DNA of 64,000 nucleotides from Nocardia sienata NBRC 100364 (lineage in GTDB: Bacteria; Actinomycetota; Actinomycetes; Mycobacteriales; Mycobacteriaceae): contig NZ_BDBX01000035.1 of assembly GCF_001613205.1 (NCBI RefSeq), positions 1 to 64,000 on the forward strand. Direction: 5' to 3'. The notes under the pieces are model-generated. The model had not been told where the DNA came from and ran no database searches. It worked only from the letters and a program-made list of their open reading frames with translations. Shown here piece after piece: positions 34,599-41,755 of this stretch. Within the stretch, counting starts at the first letter, position 1. The number at the start of each line of letters is the position of its first letter. The position numbers and the translations under genes were made by a program.

Positions 34599-34655
34599 GG
34601 CGGCAGCAAATACTCACCACTCGGCGCACGAATCAAGGAAGGTGGCAACCTGAGC
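34599..34655 (+). pseudogene. Deletion relic of a second Fic gene
   Basis: Two non-adjacent parts of the Fic gene are fused here: GGCGGCAGCAAATACTCACC (equivalent to 31162-31181) joined directly to a copy of the last 37 bases around the Fic stop (equivalent to 31811-31847), with a single-base insertion and a few substitutions. About 630 bp in between are gone. This is what remains of another fic copy. Confidence 0.7.
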
Positions 34656-34669
34656 CGTTGCCGGGCCAC

Positions 34670-34720
34670 ATGCCGACAAACCTCCTGCTGGTGATCGCGG
34701 CGACGATCTGGTGGCCCTGA
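34670..34720 (+). pseudogene. 3' end of a second membrane micropeptide gene
   Basis: ATG-initiated frame of 16 codons ending LLLVIAATIWWP. The last 37 bases are identical to the micropeptide gene at 24002-24085, but the first half of the transmembrane helix is missing. It lies directly after the Fic relic. Confidence 0.6.
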
Positions 34721-34726
34721 TAAATT
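34721..34726 (+). promoter_or_regulatory. -10 element (TAAATT) of the AAC(3)-like gene
   Basis: TAAATT immediately follows the micropeptide stop; seven bases later is the ATG at 34734. Leaderless geometry. Confidence 0.45.
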
Positions 34727-34733
34727 CCCGGCC

Positions 34734-35570
34734 ATGGTGTACAGCGACTCCACTGTGCCGGCATCGCGGCCACCACAGGCACCGGGCGACCAAACCCGCC
34801 CCCACACCCGGGATTCCCTTGCAGAAGACATGAGAGCACTGGGGTTGCGTAGCGGCGACCTCGTCCTGGTACACGCGAGCCTGAAATCGCTGGGATGGGT
34901 GTCCGGTGGAGCCGTCGCCGTCATCCAGGCACTACAGGACACACTCACCCCCTCGGGCACCCTGGTCGTCCCGACCCATACATCGGGCCTGACAGATCCC
35001 GCGAGATGGCAGAACCCTCCGGTACCTCCGGAATGGGTGCCGGAGGTACGGGCCAGTTTGCCGGCCTTCGATCCCCGGCGAACCCCCAGCGAGTGGATGG
35101 GGGCGGTGGCCGAGACATTTCGCACCTGGCCGGACGTGCGGCGGAGTCACCATCCCCATGTCTCGTTCGCCGCCTGGGGTACCGACGCGGCAGCGATCGT
35201 CGACGGCCACGAGTTGAGCATGTCGCTCGGCGAGGGATCACCGCTGGCGCGCTTGTACGACCGCCACGCACGGGTATTGCTGATCGGCACGAACAACTGC
35301 ACGAGCCTGCACCTCGCGGAGGTTCGCGCCGGTACGGCGTCCGTGGTAACCCAGGGCGCTCCGCTCATCCGCGACGGACAACGGCAGTGGGTGCGATTCC
35401 CGGACCTGGATTACGACGACACCCACTTCGCCGACATTCTCGACGAGTTCGCGGCAGCACGACCGGCCGATATCAGTACCGGACGGCTCGGTTCGTCGGT
35501 CGCGCGGCTGGTGGAACAGCGACCCTTGATCGATTTCGCCACCGGCGCGCTGCGCAGAAAGATCGGGTAA
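34734..35570 (+). CDS. Aminoglycoside N(3)-acetyltransferase-like protein
   Basis: 278 aa, AAC(3) family: acetyl-CoA-dependent N-acetylation of the 3-amino group of 2-deoxystreptamine antibiotics or a related amine. Family landmarks: LVLVHASLKSLGWVSGGAVAVIQAL at the N-terminus, GTLVVPTHTSGLTDP, WPDVRRSHHPHVSFAAWG, LGEGSPLARLYDRHARVLLIG and NNCTSLHLAEVRAG, with His and Glu residues in the usual active-site positions. Full length. Together with the APH-family gene it gives this region a resistance-like flavour, but enzymes of this family also have other physiological substrates. Confidence 0.92.
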   Translation: MVYSDSTVPASRPPQAPGDQTRPHTRDSLAEDMRALGLRSGDLVLVHASLKSLGWVSGGAVAVIQALQDTLTPSGTLVVPTHTSGLTDPARWQNPPVPPEWVPEVRASLPAFDPRRTPSEWMGAVAETFRTWPDVRRSHHPHVSFAAWGTDAAAIVDGHELSMSLGEGSPLARLYDRHARVLLIGTNNCTSLHLAEVRAGTASVVTQGAPLIRDGQRQWVRFPDLDYDDTHFADILDEFAAARPADISTGRLGSSVARLVEQRPLIDFATGALRRKIG

Positions 35571-35668
35571 TTCCCGCAGCCACAGCCGGTCGGTATGGGA
35601 TCGGATGCGACCGAGACCACGCTCCGGACAGAACCGCGACAGATCTGAGGAAAGGCCGCGAACCTCCT

Positions 35669-35726
35669 CACCTCACGCAGCGGGAGTGGTCGGCATCTTC
35701 AGCAGGTGCCCACCGATATGCGCCAG
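35669..35726 (-). pseudogene. 3' relic of an XRE regulator gene
   Basis: Reverse-strand frame AHIGGHLLKMPTTPAA-stop, matching the last 16 residues of the XRE protein at 24161-24481 (ADIGGHLLKMPTDPAA) with the same stop context. Nothing of the helix-turn-helix remains; the other side is a Fic fragment. Confidence 0.65.
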
Positions 35727-35739
35727 CGATTTTGAAGTC

Positions 35740-35795
35740 CTGCTTCTCGGCGAACTGGATGCGCTCGGGGCGCGCATCAAGAAACCGGCAACCCG
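35740..35795 (+). pseudogene. 3' relic of a third Fic gene
   Basis: Reads LLGELDALGARIKKPAT in the frame corresponding to the Fic C-terminus (VLDELDALGARIKKAAT), with the stop lost (CGA in place of TGA). It abuts the XRE relic tail-to-tail. Confidence 0.65.
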
Positions 35796-35823
35796 ATCCG
35801 TGCCCGGCGGCGGATCGCGTTGT

Positions 35824-36291
35824 TCAGATGTTCAAGAACTCGAGATGGACGATACGAGTCTGCGCGTCACGCTCATCGACCAGTACCTTACGGAAAACGA
35901 GGTTCCCCGACGGAGACGTGATGTTGTCGCGAGCGTAGAGAAGCTTCGGCGAAGAGTTCGGATCAGGACCGGCGATCGTCGAAATGGACAACGCGTGCCC
36001 GGGCCCGAGGGGAGTGGAATAACGGGACTCCTCCAGCATCCACACCAGATCCGGTGGCGACATCTCGACGGCCAGACGGAACCGGGGCACGCGACCGACT
36101 TCCTTCTTCACCAGCAGAACCTTCCCGTTCACCGGAAGAGTCCAATCGCCGTATTCGGTAGCCTCACGGATCAGGTCCGGGCCGGTTCCGGTTTCGGTAT
36201 CCGCCGCAGCACGGTCGACGGACTCGGTGCATCCCACGCCGGCCAGCGAAACGAACATGAGCAGACCGACGAACAGGACGCGCAGCGACAC
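35824..36291 (-). CDS. Lipoprotein, candidate immunity protein of the second T7SS cassette
   Basis: 155 aa from a GTG at 36291, 25 bp after the stop of the upstream gene. Signal peptide VLFVGLLMFVSLAGVGC with lipobox AGVGC, so it is anchored outside the membrane. The mature part is a beta-rich domain (GDWTLPVNGKVLLVKKEVG, RFRLAVEMSPPDLVWMLEESRY, LVFRKVLVDERDAQTRIVHLEFL). Not recognisably homologous to the lipoprotein at 26925-27341, but placed identically at the end of a T7SS cassette. Confidence 0.72.
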   Translation of the reverse strand: MSLRVLFVGLLMFVSLAGVGCTESVDRAAADTETGTGPDLIREATEYGDWTLPVNGKVLLVKKEVGRVPRFRLAVEMSPPDLVWMLEESRYSTPLGPGHALSISTIAGPDPNSSPKLLYARDNITSPSGNLVFRKVLVDERDAQTRIVHLEFLNI

Positions 36292-36316
36292 CCGGAGAAC
36301 CCTCGGCGACCCGCTG

Positions 36317-37057
36317 TCATCGGGTCGGATCGGTGCGGTCGCCGTTCCTGCTGTCCGGTGGGTCCGGAAAATCGATAGCGCCATGGGTGGGTACAACCCC
36401 CTCGTAGTGTTGGACCGACGAAGTTCCGAACATATTGAATTCCTTGGCGTATCCCGCCGTGTGCAAGCCGCCCATCCGCTTGTCACTGATGTCGAAGCCG
36501 AGCAGTTCGACGCCTTTCGGGCTGGGCCCGGAGCTGTCCCAGTTGTAGCGATCGAAGACATAGCACTTGTAGTCGACCACGACGGAGGGCTGCCCGCCGT
36601 CGGTTTCCGGGGCCCGGACCGTCACCACGCCACTCGCGGTGAAGTGCACTGCGTTCACCGCAAAGTACCAGTCCCCCTGCGTGTCCTGATCGAAGGTGTG
36701 GTCCTCGGTCCACGGCTGTTGGAATGTGACAGTCCTTCCGTGGTTTGCCGGATCGAAAGCGATTTGCTGCACAGTGAGGGTGATGAAACTGTCGACGCGT
36801 CGCTTCATGATGGGATCGTCGGTCATCATCTCGTCCGGGCTGATCGTCAGGTCCTTGCCGCTGTTGCCGAGGTAGTGGCGGAGGTGCCGTGCCGCGTTCG
36901 TCCATCCCGCAGCATCTGCCGCTACTGCTCCTCCGAGGGCGACCTTCGCGAATGCGGCGTCGTCCGCCCGGCTGTACCAGGGCTGCGAACCGTGTGCCCC
37001 CTGCCCGGGATCTGTCGGCGGCAACGGCGTCGGCATTCCGGGGATCTCCGGCGACAT
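36317..37057 (-). CDS. Candidate T7SS-delivered toxin with unassigned C-terminal domain
   Basis: 246 aa, no signal peptide. A Pro-rich N-terminus (EIPGMPTPLPPTDPGQG) leads to helix WTNAARHLRHYLGNSG, then an all-beta domain with repeated aromatic strands: WYFAVNAVHFTASGVVTV, VDYKCYVFDRYNWDSSG (165-177) and the C-terminal MGGLHTAGYAKEFNMFGTSS (195-214). I have seen this FDRYNWD/LHxxGxAKEF pattern in uncharacterised actinobacterial secreted proteins but cannot name the family. It lies between an ESX-type substrate gene and a lipoprotein gene, the slot of the DUF6973 effector in the first cassette. Toxin assignment is inference from this parallel. Confidence 0.65.
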   Translation of the reverse strand: MSPEIPGMPTPLPPTDPGQGAHGSQPWYSRADDAAFAKVALGGAVAADAAGWTNAARHLRHYLGNSGKDLTISPDEMMTDDPIMKRRVDSFITLTVQQIAFDPANHGRTVTFQQPWTEDHTFDQDTQGDWYFAVNAVHFTASGVVTVRAPETDGGQPSVVVDYKCYVFDRYNWDSSGPSPKGVELLGFDISDKRMGGLHTAGYAKEFNMFGTSSVQHYEGVVPTHGAIDFPDPPDSRNGDRTDPTR

Positions 37058-37090
37058 CAGAACACCGTTCCTATCCCTGTCACCAGGTAC

Positions 37091-38221
37091 TCAACCTGCG
37101 GATGCATTACTTTCCTCCCACCACACGTTGTCACCGAACCCATATTTCGCGACACCCGGGTCGACCACGATTTTCTCCGGCACCTCGAAATCGACCGGGC
37201 TGTATACCGCAGCCTTCCGCCCAGGGGCGTAGTCCACGGCGGCGGAGACCTTCTCCAGCATCGTTGTGATGGTCGTATGCCGGGATTCGGCAGCGCTTCG
37301 CAATCCATCGAGCGCCGACCGGATCTCTGTCCTCAGCGATTCCGGCATCGGGTTGTTGATCAGTGACGCCCACACACCGAGCGGAAACGACGCCTCTTGG
37401 TGGCTGATCGACTTCAGCACCAGATCGCTCAGGCCGACCGCCTGGTTGTAGACCAGCCGGGTCAGTACGAGCCCGCCGTTCTCGACGATCTTCGCGACGG
37501 CATCGAGATCGATACTTCTGTCGGCCATCGTCCGCGCCGCGGTGCCGGTGCCGGTGCCGAACGACTGCGCGGCGTCACCGGTCCAACTGTTCTGTAACCA
37601 TCTCGTGCCGTTGACCAGGTTCTCCGAGGTGACATAGTCGTTGATGCCGAGCCAGCCGATCCGCTGGCCGATCGCTTGCAGAGCCTCCCAGTCCGCAACC
37701 AGCGGTGCAAGGTAGTCCGCGACCGGTTTCAGCCCGATCGCCACGGCGAAGTCGTCGTCGTAGACCTGTATCTGATCGATCGCCGCGGTCAGCACTCGGC
37801 GAACGGAGTACTCGACCTCCGAAACGTCCGGAAAACCGGGCAGTTGCAGGCCACTGAATCTGTTGACGCCTTGCCCCGCGCCGGCCGGGTCGGCGGCGCC
37901 CGAACCGCTGGGAAGACCAGTCGATGCCGCGGAGACTGCGCTCGCCGTGGCACCATCTGTGGCCCGATAGGAGGCCGCCGACGCGGAAAGGTTCGTTCGG
38001 AACATCTCGATGGCTATCGAGTCTGTCCGCTGGGCGGTAGAGATCGCTGTTTGAGACTTCTCGAACGACGGCGTCAGCGTGGCCATCAGGCCCGTCGTGC
38101 CGACCGGAAGGGCCGTCCCGGGTAGAAACCGGGAAGCATTCGAGATGAAGTTCGCTCCCATATCGGTGAGATCCGATTCGAACCCGGCGAGGGCTGCCGG
38201 ATCGACCGTCACATCGGTCAC
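37091..38221 (-). CDS. T7SS substrate, EspC/'type VII secretion target'-like N-terminus
   Basis: 376 aa from a GTG preceded by GGGGGA nine bases upstream. Residues 1-90 match the EspC-like target family: VDPAALAGFESDLTDMG, a central LP-rich turn and MFRTNLSASAASYRATDGATASAV at the end of the second helix. The rest is helical (VADYLAPLVADWEALQAIGQRIGWLG, WTGDAAQSF), with W-T-G at about residue 216 resembling a second WXG turn. It probably forms or escorts the secreted complex for the product encoded 33 bp downstream. First gene of a three-gene operon ending in the lipoprotein. Confidence 0.82.
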   Translation of the reverse strand: MTDVTVDPAALAGFESDLTDMGANFISNASRFLPGTALPVGTTGLMATLTPSFEKSQTAISTAQRTDSIAIEMFRTNLSASAASYRATDGATASAVSAASTGLPSGSGAADPAGAGQGVNRFSGLQLPGFPDVSEVEYSVRRVLTAAIDQIQVYDDDFAVAIGLKPVADYLAPLVADWEALQAIGQRIGWLGINDYVTSENLVNGTRWLQNSWTGDAAQSFGTGTGTAARTMADRSIDLDAVAKIVENGGLVLTRLVYNQAVGLSDLVLKSISHQEASFPLGVWASLINNPMPESLRTEIRSALDGLRSAAESRHTTITTMLEKVSAAVDYAPGRKAAVYSPVDFEVPEKIVVDPGVAKYGFGDNVWWEESNASAG

Positions 38222-38514
38222 AATGTGTCCCCCGTACTTTCACACGAACTCATGCAGACCCATCGCCCTCGACCGGAACAGCCGTATGATATGCGGGACA
38301 TGCCGCTGCACATATACATCGAATCCCCCGTTCGAGCTTGGAGCCGAGGATACCTCGCCTACAGGAGAAGGGAACGGCGCAGCGCGACTTCTGTCCGAGC
38401 CGCTCGTCAACGCCGTCGTGACGAGTACGACGGTCGAGCCGGCAAAGCAGGGGGAGGGTCCGCACCGACGGGCCATACGGGAAGAGAGCCATCGACCGGC
38501 CGGTTACATGCTGT

Positions 38515-38946
38515 ATGCCGAAACCCTTCACCGAAGCCGAACGCCAAGAATTTCTCGCGGGCAAGCACATTGCGGTGTTGTCGGTCGCCGCGACCGATGG
38601 ACGGCCGCCTACCTCGGTCCCGATCTGGTACGACTACGTCCGGGGCGGTGACATCAGGGTCAATACCGGCGCGAACAGGCGCAAGGCCAGGCTCATCCAG
38701 GAGGCCGGGGTGGTGACCTTGGTCGTTCAGCGCGAAGAGCTGCCGTATCAGTACGTCATCGTCGAGGGCACCGTGGTCGGTGCCGAGACCCCGTCCCCGC
38801 ATGCGGCGCGGGAAGCCATCGCCGTCCGCTATCTCGGTCCCGAGGGTGGACGCGACTTCGCCGACAAGATGGACGGCAGCCAATCCGTCCTGTTCACCAT
38901 CCGCCCCGACCGCTGGATCAGCCAGGATTACTCGAGCGACTTCTGA
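38515..38946 (+). CDS. Pyridoxamine 5'-phosphate oxidase-like (FDOR) protein
   Basis: 143 aa split-barrel flavin or F420-binding protein: HIAVLSVAATDGRPPTSVPIWYDYVRGG, INxGANRRKARLIQEAG-like helix and FADKMDGSQSVLFTIRPDRWISQDYS. Typical size for actinobacterial PPOX-class TIGR-type proteins that reduce small molecules with F420H2 or FMNH2. It is divergent from the T7SS operon; the 290 bp between contain no gene. Confidence 0.87.
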   Translation: MPKPFTEAERQEFLAGKHIAVLSVAATDGRPPTSVPIWYDYVRGGDIRVNTGANRRKARLIQEAGVVTLVVQREELPYQYVIVEGTVVGAETPSPHAAREAIAVRYLGPEGGRDFADKMDGSQSVLFTIRPDRWISQDYSSDF

Positions 38947-39020
38947 CCAGCGCTGTTTCAGTTCGGACCCGATCGGTGGGCGCGAGGCCGTGGGGAAACG
39001 AACGGAATCCGAGCCTCGCG

Positions 39021-39449
39021 TCAGTGGCCGGTCCGCCGCAACTCGACGACGGGAATGATCCGGTCGGTCTTGCGCTGGTACTCACCGAACTGGGGCTGCA
39101 CGGCGACCTGTTTTGCGTAGATCTCGTCGCGTTCGGCCCTGGGCAGCACCCGAGCGGTGACCGGGAACGTCTCTGTGCCGTACTCGACGGTGGTGTCGGG
39201 GTTGGCCACCAGGTTGTGGTACCAGGCCGGGTGCTTCGGGCTGCCGCCCAGGCTCGCGAAGACGAAGATCCGGTCACCCTCTATGTAGGGGACCAGAGGC
39301 GCGATACGTTCGACGCCCGATTTCGCGCCTTTGTGATGCACGAGGATCAGCGGGAAGCCCTCGAACATGCCGCCGACGGTGCCGCCTTTCTCGCGGAATT
39401 CGGTGATGACCTGGGTGTTCATCTCGATGATCTCGTCCACGTCTGCCAT
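39021..39449 (-). CDS. Deazaflavin (F420)-dependent nitroreductase (Ddn)-family protein
   Basis: 142 aa. Ddn-type split barrel: FEGFPLILVHHKGAKSGVERIAPLVPY, VFASLGGSPKHPAWYHNLVANPDTTVEYG and RDEIYAKQVAVQPQFGEYQRKTDR are family signatures, with the SPKHPAWYHNL segment lying at the F420 site. It reduces an unknown small molecule with F420H2. Cytosolic. Divergent from the AraC gene; a second family member is at 60824-61315. Confidence 0.92.
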   Translation of the reverse strand: MADVDEIIEMNTQVITEFREKGGTVGGMFEGFPLILVHHKGAKSGVERIAPLVPYIEGDRIFVFASLGGSPKHPAWYHNLVANPDTTVEYGTETFPVTARVLPRAERDEIYAKQVAVQPQFGEYQRKTDRIIPVVELRRTGH

Positions 39450-39522
39450 GGTTCGACCATATGCGATACCGGGTGAATTGATCGATAGCAGAATTGGCCA
39501 GAAACATATCCGTTTGTCGCAC

Positions 39523-39528
39523 TATCAT
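39523..39528 (+). promoter_or_regulatory. -10 element (TATCAT) of the AraC gene
   Basis: TATCAT, seven bases, ATG at 39536. It supports this start rather than the upstream alternative at 39494. Confidence 0.4.
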
Positions 39529-39535
39529 CGATTAT

Positions 39536-40498
39536 ATGGATGTTCTTGCCGACGTACTCGCGGTCGGCGGTGTCCGCGGTACCGCGGGTGCGCGCATCGA
39601 AGCGGGCGGCACCTGGGGGATCTCCTGGGACGCGCGCTGCGACGCCGCGTTCTATGCCGTCACCTCGGGCACCGCATGGCTGTGCCTGCCCGGCCAGGAG
39701 GCGCAGCAACTCATGCCCGGCGATGTGGTGCTGTTGGCGAGCGGGGCGGCGCACGCGTTGAGCAGCGCACCCGGCGTGCCGCTGGCCCCGTGCGGCGGGT
39801 GCGGAGGCGACGCGGCCATGGCGGACGGCAGTGTGTTGCGGTTGGGCGACGGTGCGGTGCAGACGCATATCCTCGGCGCGAGTTACGAATACGACCGCAC
39901 GGTGTCGACGCAGGTGATGACATCATTGCCGCCGGTTCTGCACATCAGGGCCGAGCACGGCGGCAACTGCCTCGACGACACCGTCCGGCTGCTGTCGCGG
40001 GAGCTGGCCTACCCGCAGATCGCGACCGCATTCGTACTCAACCGCTTGGTCGACATTCTGTTGGTGCAGTTGCTACGGGTCTGGTCGGCGAAAAGCCCGG
40101 ACGAGGCGCACGACTCCTGGCTCGGCGTGCTGGCCGACCCGGTGGTCACCGACGCGCTCGCCAAACTCCATCAGGAGCCGGCCCGGGGGTGGACCATCGA
40201 CTCACTCGCCGCGGAGCTGACGCTCTCCCGCAGCACACTGACGCGGCGGTTCCGCGCGGTGACCGGTACCGCGCCGGCCGAATACCTGACGCGATGGCGG
40301 ATGGATCTGGCCGCGATCCGCTTGCGAGACAGCGACGATCCTCTCGATGCCATCGCCCGCTCGGTCGGATACACCTCGGTCTACGCGTTCAGTCGAGCAT
40401 TTCGCCGGGCACGCTCGCAGGCTCCGGGGCAGTTCCGTAGCGCGACGCGGACAACCGAGCGCGTCCCGGCACGTCCTCCTGGGGCTGCCACCGAATAA
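39536..40498 (+). CDS. AraC-family regulator with cupin sensor domain
   Basis: 320 aa. The N-terminal half is a cupin-like domain (AFYAVTSGTAWLCLPGQEAQQLMPGDVVLLASGAAHAL) with a Cys-rich turn PCGGCGG that could bind metal or redox signals. The C-terminal half has the two AraC helix-turn-helix motifs (WTIDSLAAELTLSRSTLTRRFRAVTGTAPAEYLTRWRM and ADIARSVGYxS-like DAIARSVGYTSVYAFSRAFRRARSQAPGQFR). The divergent Ddn-like gene is the natural target candidate. Confidence 0.9.
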   Translation: MDVLADVLAVGGVRGTAGARIEAGGTWGISWDARCDAAFYAVTSGTAWLCLPGQEAQQLMPGDVVLLASGAAHALSSAPGVPLAPCGGCGGDAAMADGSVLRLGDGAVQTHILGASYEYDRTVSTQVMTSLPPVLHIRAEHGGNCLDDTVRLLSRELAYPQIATAFVLNRLVDILLVQLLRVWSAKSPDEAHDSWLGVLADPVVTDALAKLHQEPARGWTIDSLAAELTLSRSTLTRRFRAVTGTAPAEYLTRWRMDLAAIRLRDSDDPLDAIARSVGYTSVYAFSRAFRRARSQAPGQFRSATRTTERVPARPPGAATE

Positions 40499-40620
40499 GG
40501 CCACTACAGTCGTCCCCCGTCACTCCCCGCCCCGAGCCGGGCACCGCGGCGAGCCGATCCGAACTGCACGCCCCCGCACCACTCACACCGGAACGGAAAC
40601 CGGCGAATTCACCGCTCCGC

Positions 40621-40626
40621 TATGGT
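40621..40626 (+). promoter_or_regulatory. -10 element (TATGGT) of the DUF1707 gene
   Basis: TATGGT, seven bases, ATG at 40634. It implies that translation starts at MTVEPP, not at the ATG embedded in the -10 element at 40622. Confidence 0.45.
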
Positions 40627-40633
40627 GACGAAT

Positions 40634-41215
40634 ATGACGGTAGAGCCACCACCCGAGGACCTCCCGGCGGTGCGCGCCACCGACAACGAACGCGAGAACG
40701 CCGCCGCGCTCATCCAGCAGGCGCACGCCGACGGACGGCTGGACCTCACCGAATTGGATGAGCGACTCGCCGCCGTGTACTCCAGTAGAACCAGGTCGGA
40801 GCTGGAGGTGGTCACTGCCGACCTGTCGCCTGTCGCGCACGGCGGTACGACAGACCGCCTGGTACTGCGCTCGAAGGGCAGCAAACTCGCACGGCAGGGC
40901 GCCTGGCTGGTGCCACCGCAGATCGTCGTGCGCTCCGAACACGGCAGAGTGGTACTCGATTTCGGCACTGCCGTGCTGCGGTCCCGGGAAATCCTGGTCG
41001 AAGTGGATTCCAAACACGGCGGCGTCGAATTCGTCGTACCCCAGGGCTGGATCATCGACCTCGACGATATGGTCACCGAGTGGGGACGCATCACGAACAA
41101 GGCGGTCCCCCCGGTAGCCGGAATGCCCCGGCTCCGGATCAGCGGCCGCATCGAACACGCCGGAATCACTGTCCGTCACCCCCGCCGCCGGCGCTGGTGG
41201 TGGCCGTTCCGCTGA
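40634..41215 (+). CDS. DUF1707 / LiaF-like domain protein
   Basis: 193 aa. The N-terminal DUF1707 (SHOCT-like) unit is RATDNERENAAALIQQAHADGRLDLTELDERLAAVYSSRTRSELEVVTADL; the C-terminal half is beta-rich with VVLDFGTAVLRSREILVEVDSKHGGVEFVVPQGW, like LiaF-type right-handed beta folds. It ends in a basic Trp-rich RRRRWWWPF tail that could attach to the membrane. Such proteins are common in actinomycetes and suspected of envelope-stress roles. Start set by the leaderless -10. Confidence 0.88.
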   Translation: MTVEPPPEDLPAVRATDNERENAAALIQQAHADGRLDLTELDERLAAVYSSRTRSELEVVTADLSPVAHGGTTDRLVLRSKGSKLARQGAWLVPPQIVVRSEHGRVVLDFGTAVLRSREILVEVDSKHGGVEFVVPQGWIIDLDDMVTEWGRITNKAVPPVAGMPRLRISGRIEHAGITVRHPRRRRWWWPFR

Positions 41216-41220
41216 GGAAG

Positions 41221-41280
41221 CGGTTCTCCGTCCGTATCACTGCCGAGGGCTACCCCGCACTGCTCCGGATGTCCGAATAG
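41221..41280 (+). pseudogene. 3' relic of a T7SS immunity-lipoprotein gene
   Basis: Five bases after the DUF1707 stop the sequence reads RFSVRITAEGYPALLRMSE-stop, matching the C-terminus of the lipoprotein at 26925-27341 (SSVRITADGYPALLEMSE-stop). The rest of the gene is absent. Confidence 0.7.
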
Positions 41281-41755
41281 CCCCACGGCGAGCAACGGGA
41301 CTGCGTTTTTCGGCGCTTCCGACCTGATTACCGCGGCGCGGCGGCCCGGCGAGCTGACACGCGGTCAGCAGAAGCTCGTCGGTGTGGCCTCTATTTCGGT
41401 GATATCGGCTGAGCCGAGACGCTTCCGCGCACGAAGGCTGCGGGGCGACCACAACCCAGGAATGACCGAGCAAATACCAACGCGCGCAACGATGTTCCGC
41501 CGACCGCGAACTGTGACGTTCTGCAATACTGACGCTCGGCGGGTCTCGTTCGCGCACCGATGAGCTCGTGACATCAACCGGGTTGCAGCGATATGAGGGA
41601 GGGGGCAGGAACTTCTGCGGTGTCATCGTCTACAACGTCCGACCACCACATCACGCCCAGCTCTTTCCTCGACCAGGTAACTGCCGGCTCGCCACATAGT
41701 CGAACCGAACCGCTGTGTTCCTCCCACGGCGACTGATGGAAAGGCAGGACCCACG
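41281..41755. other. No supportable gene (475 bp)
   Basis: Frames here lack ribosome binding sites and protein character. The last 20 bases hold GGAAAGGCAGGA, the ribosome binding site of the monooxygenase gene. A short string CACCGATGAGCTC near 41558 recurs in altered form near 49600 and 52600. Confidence 0.35.
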
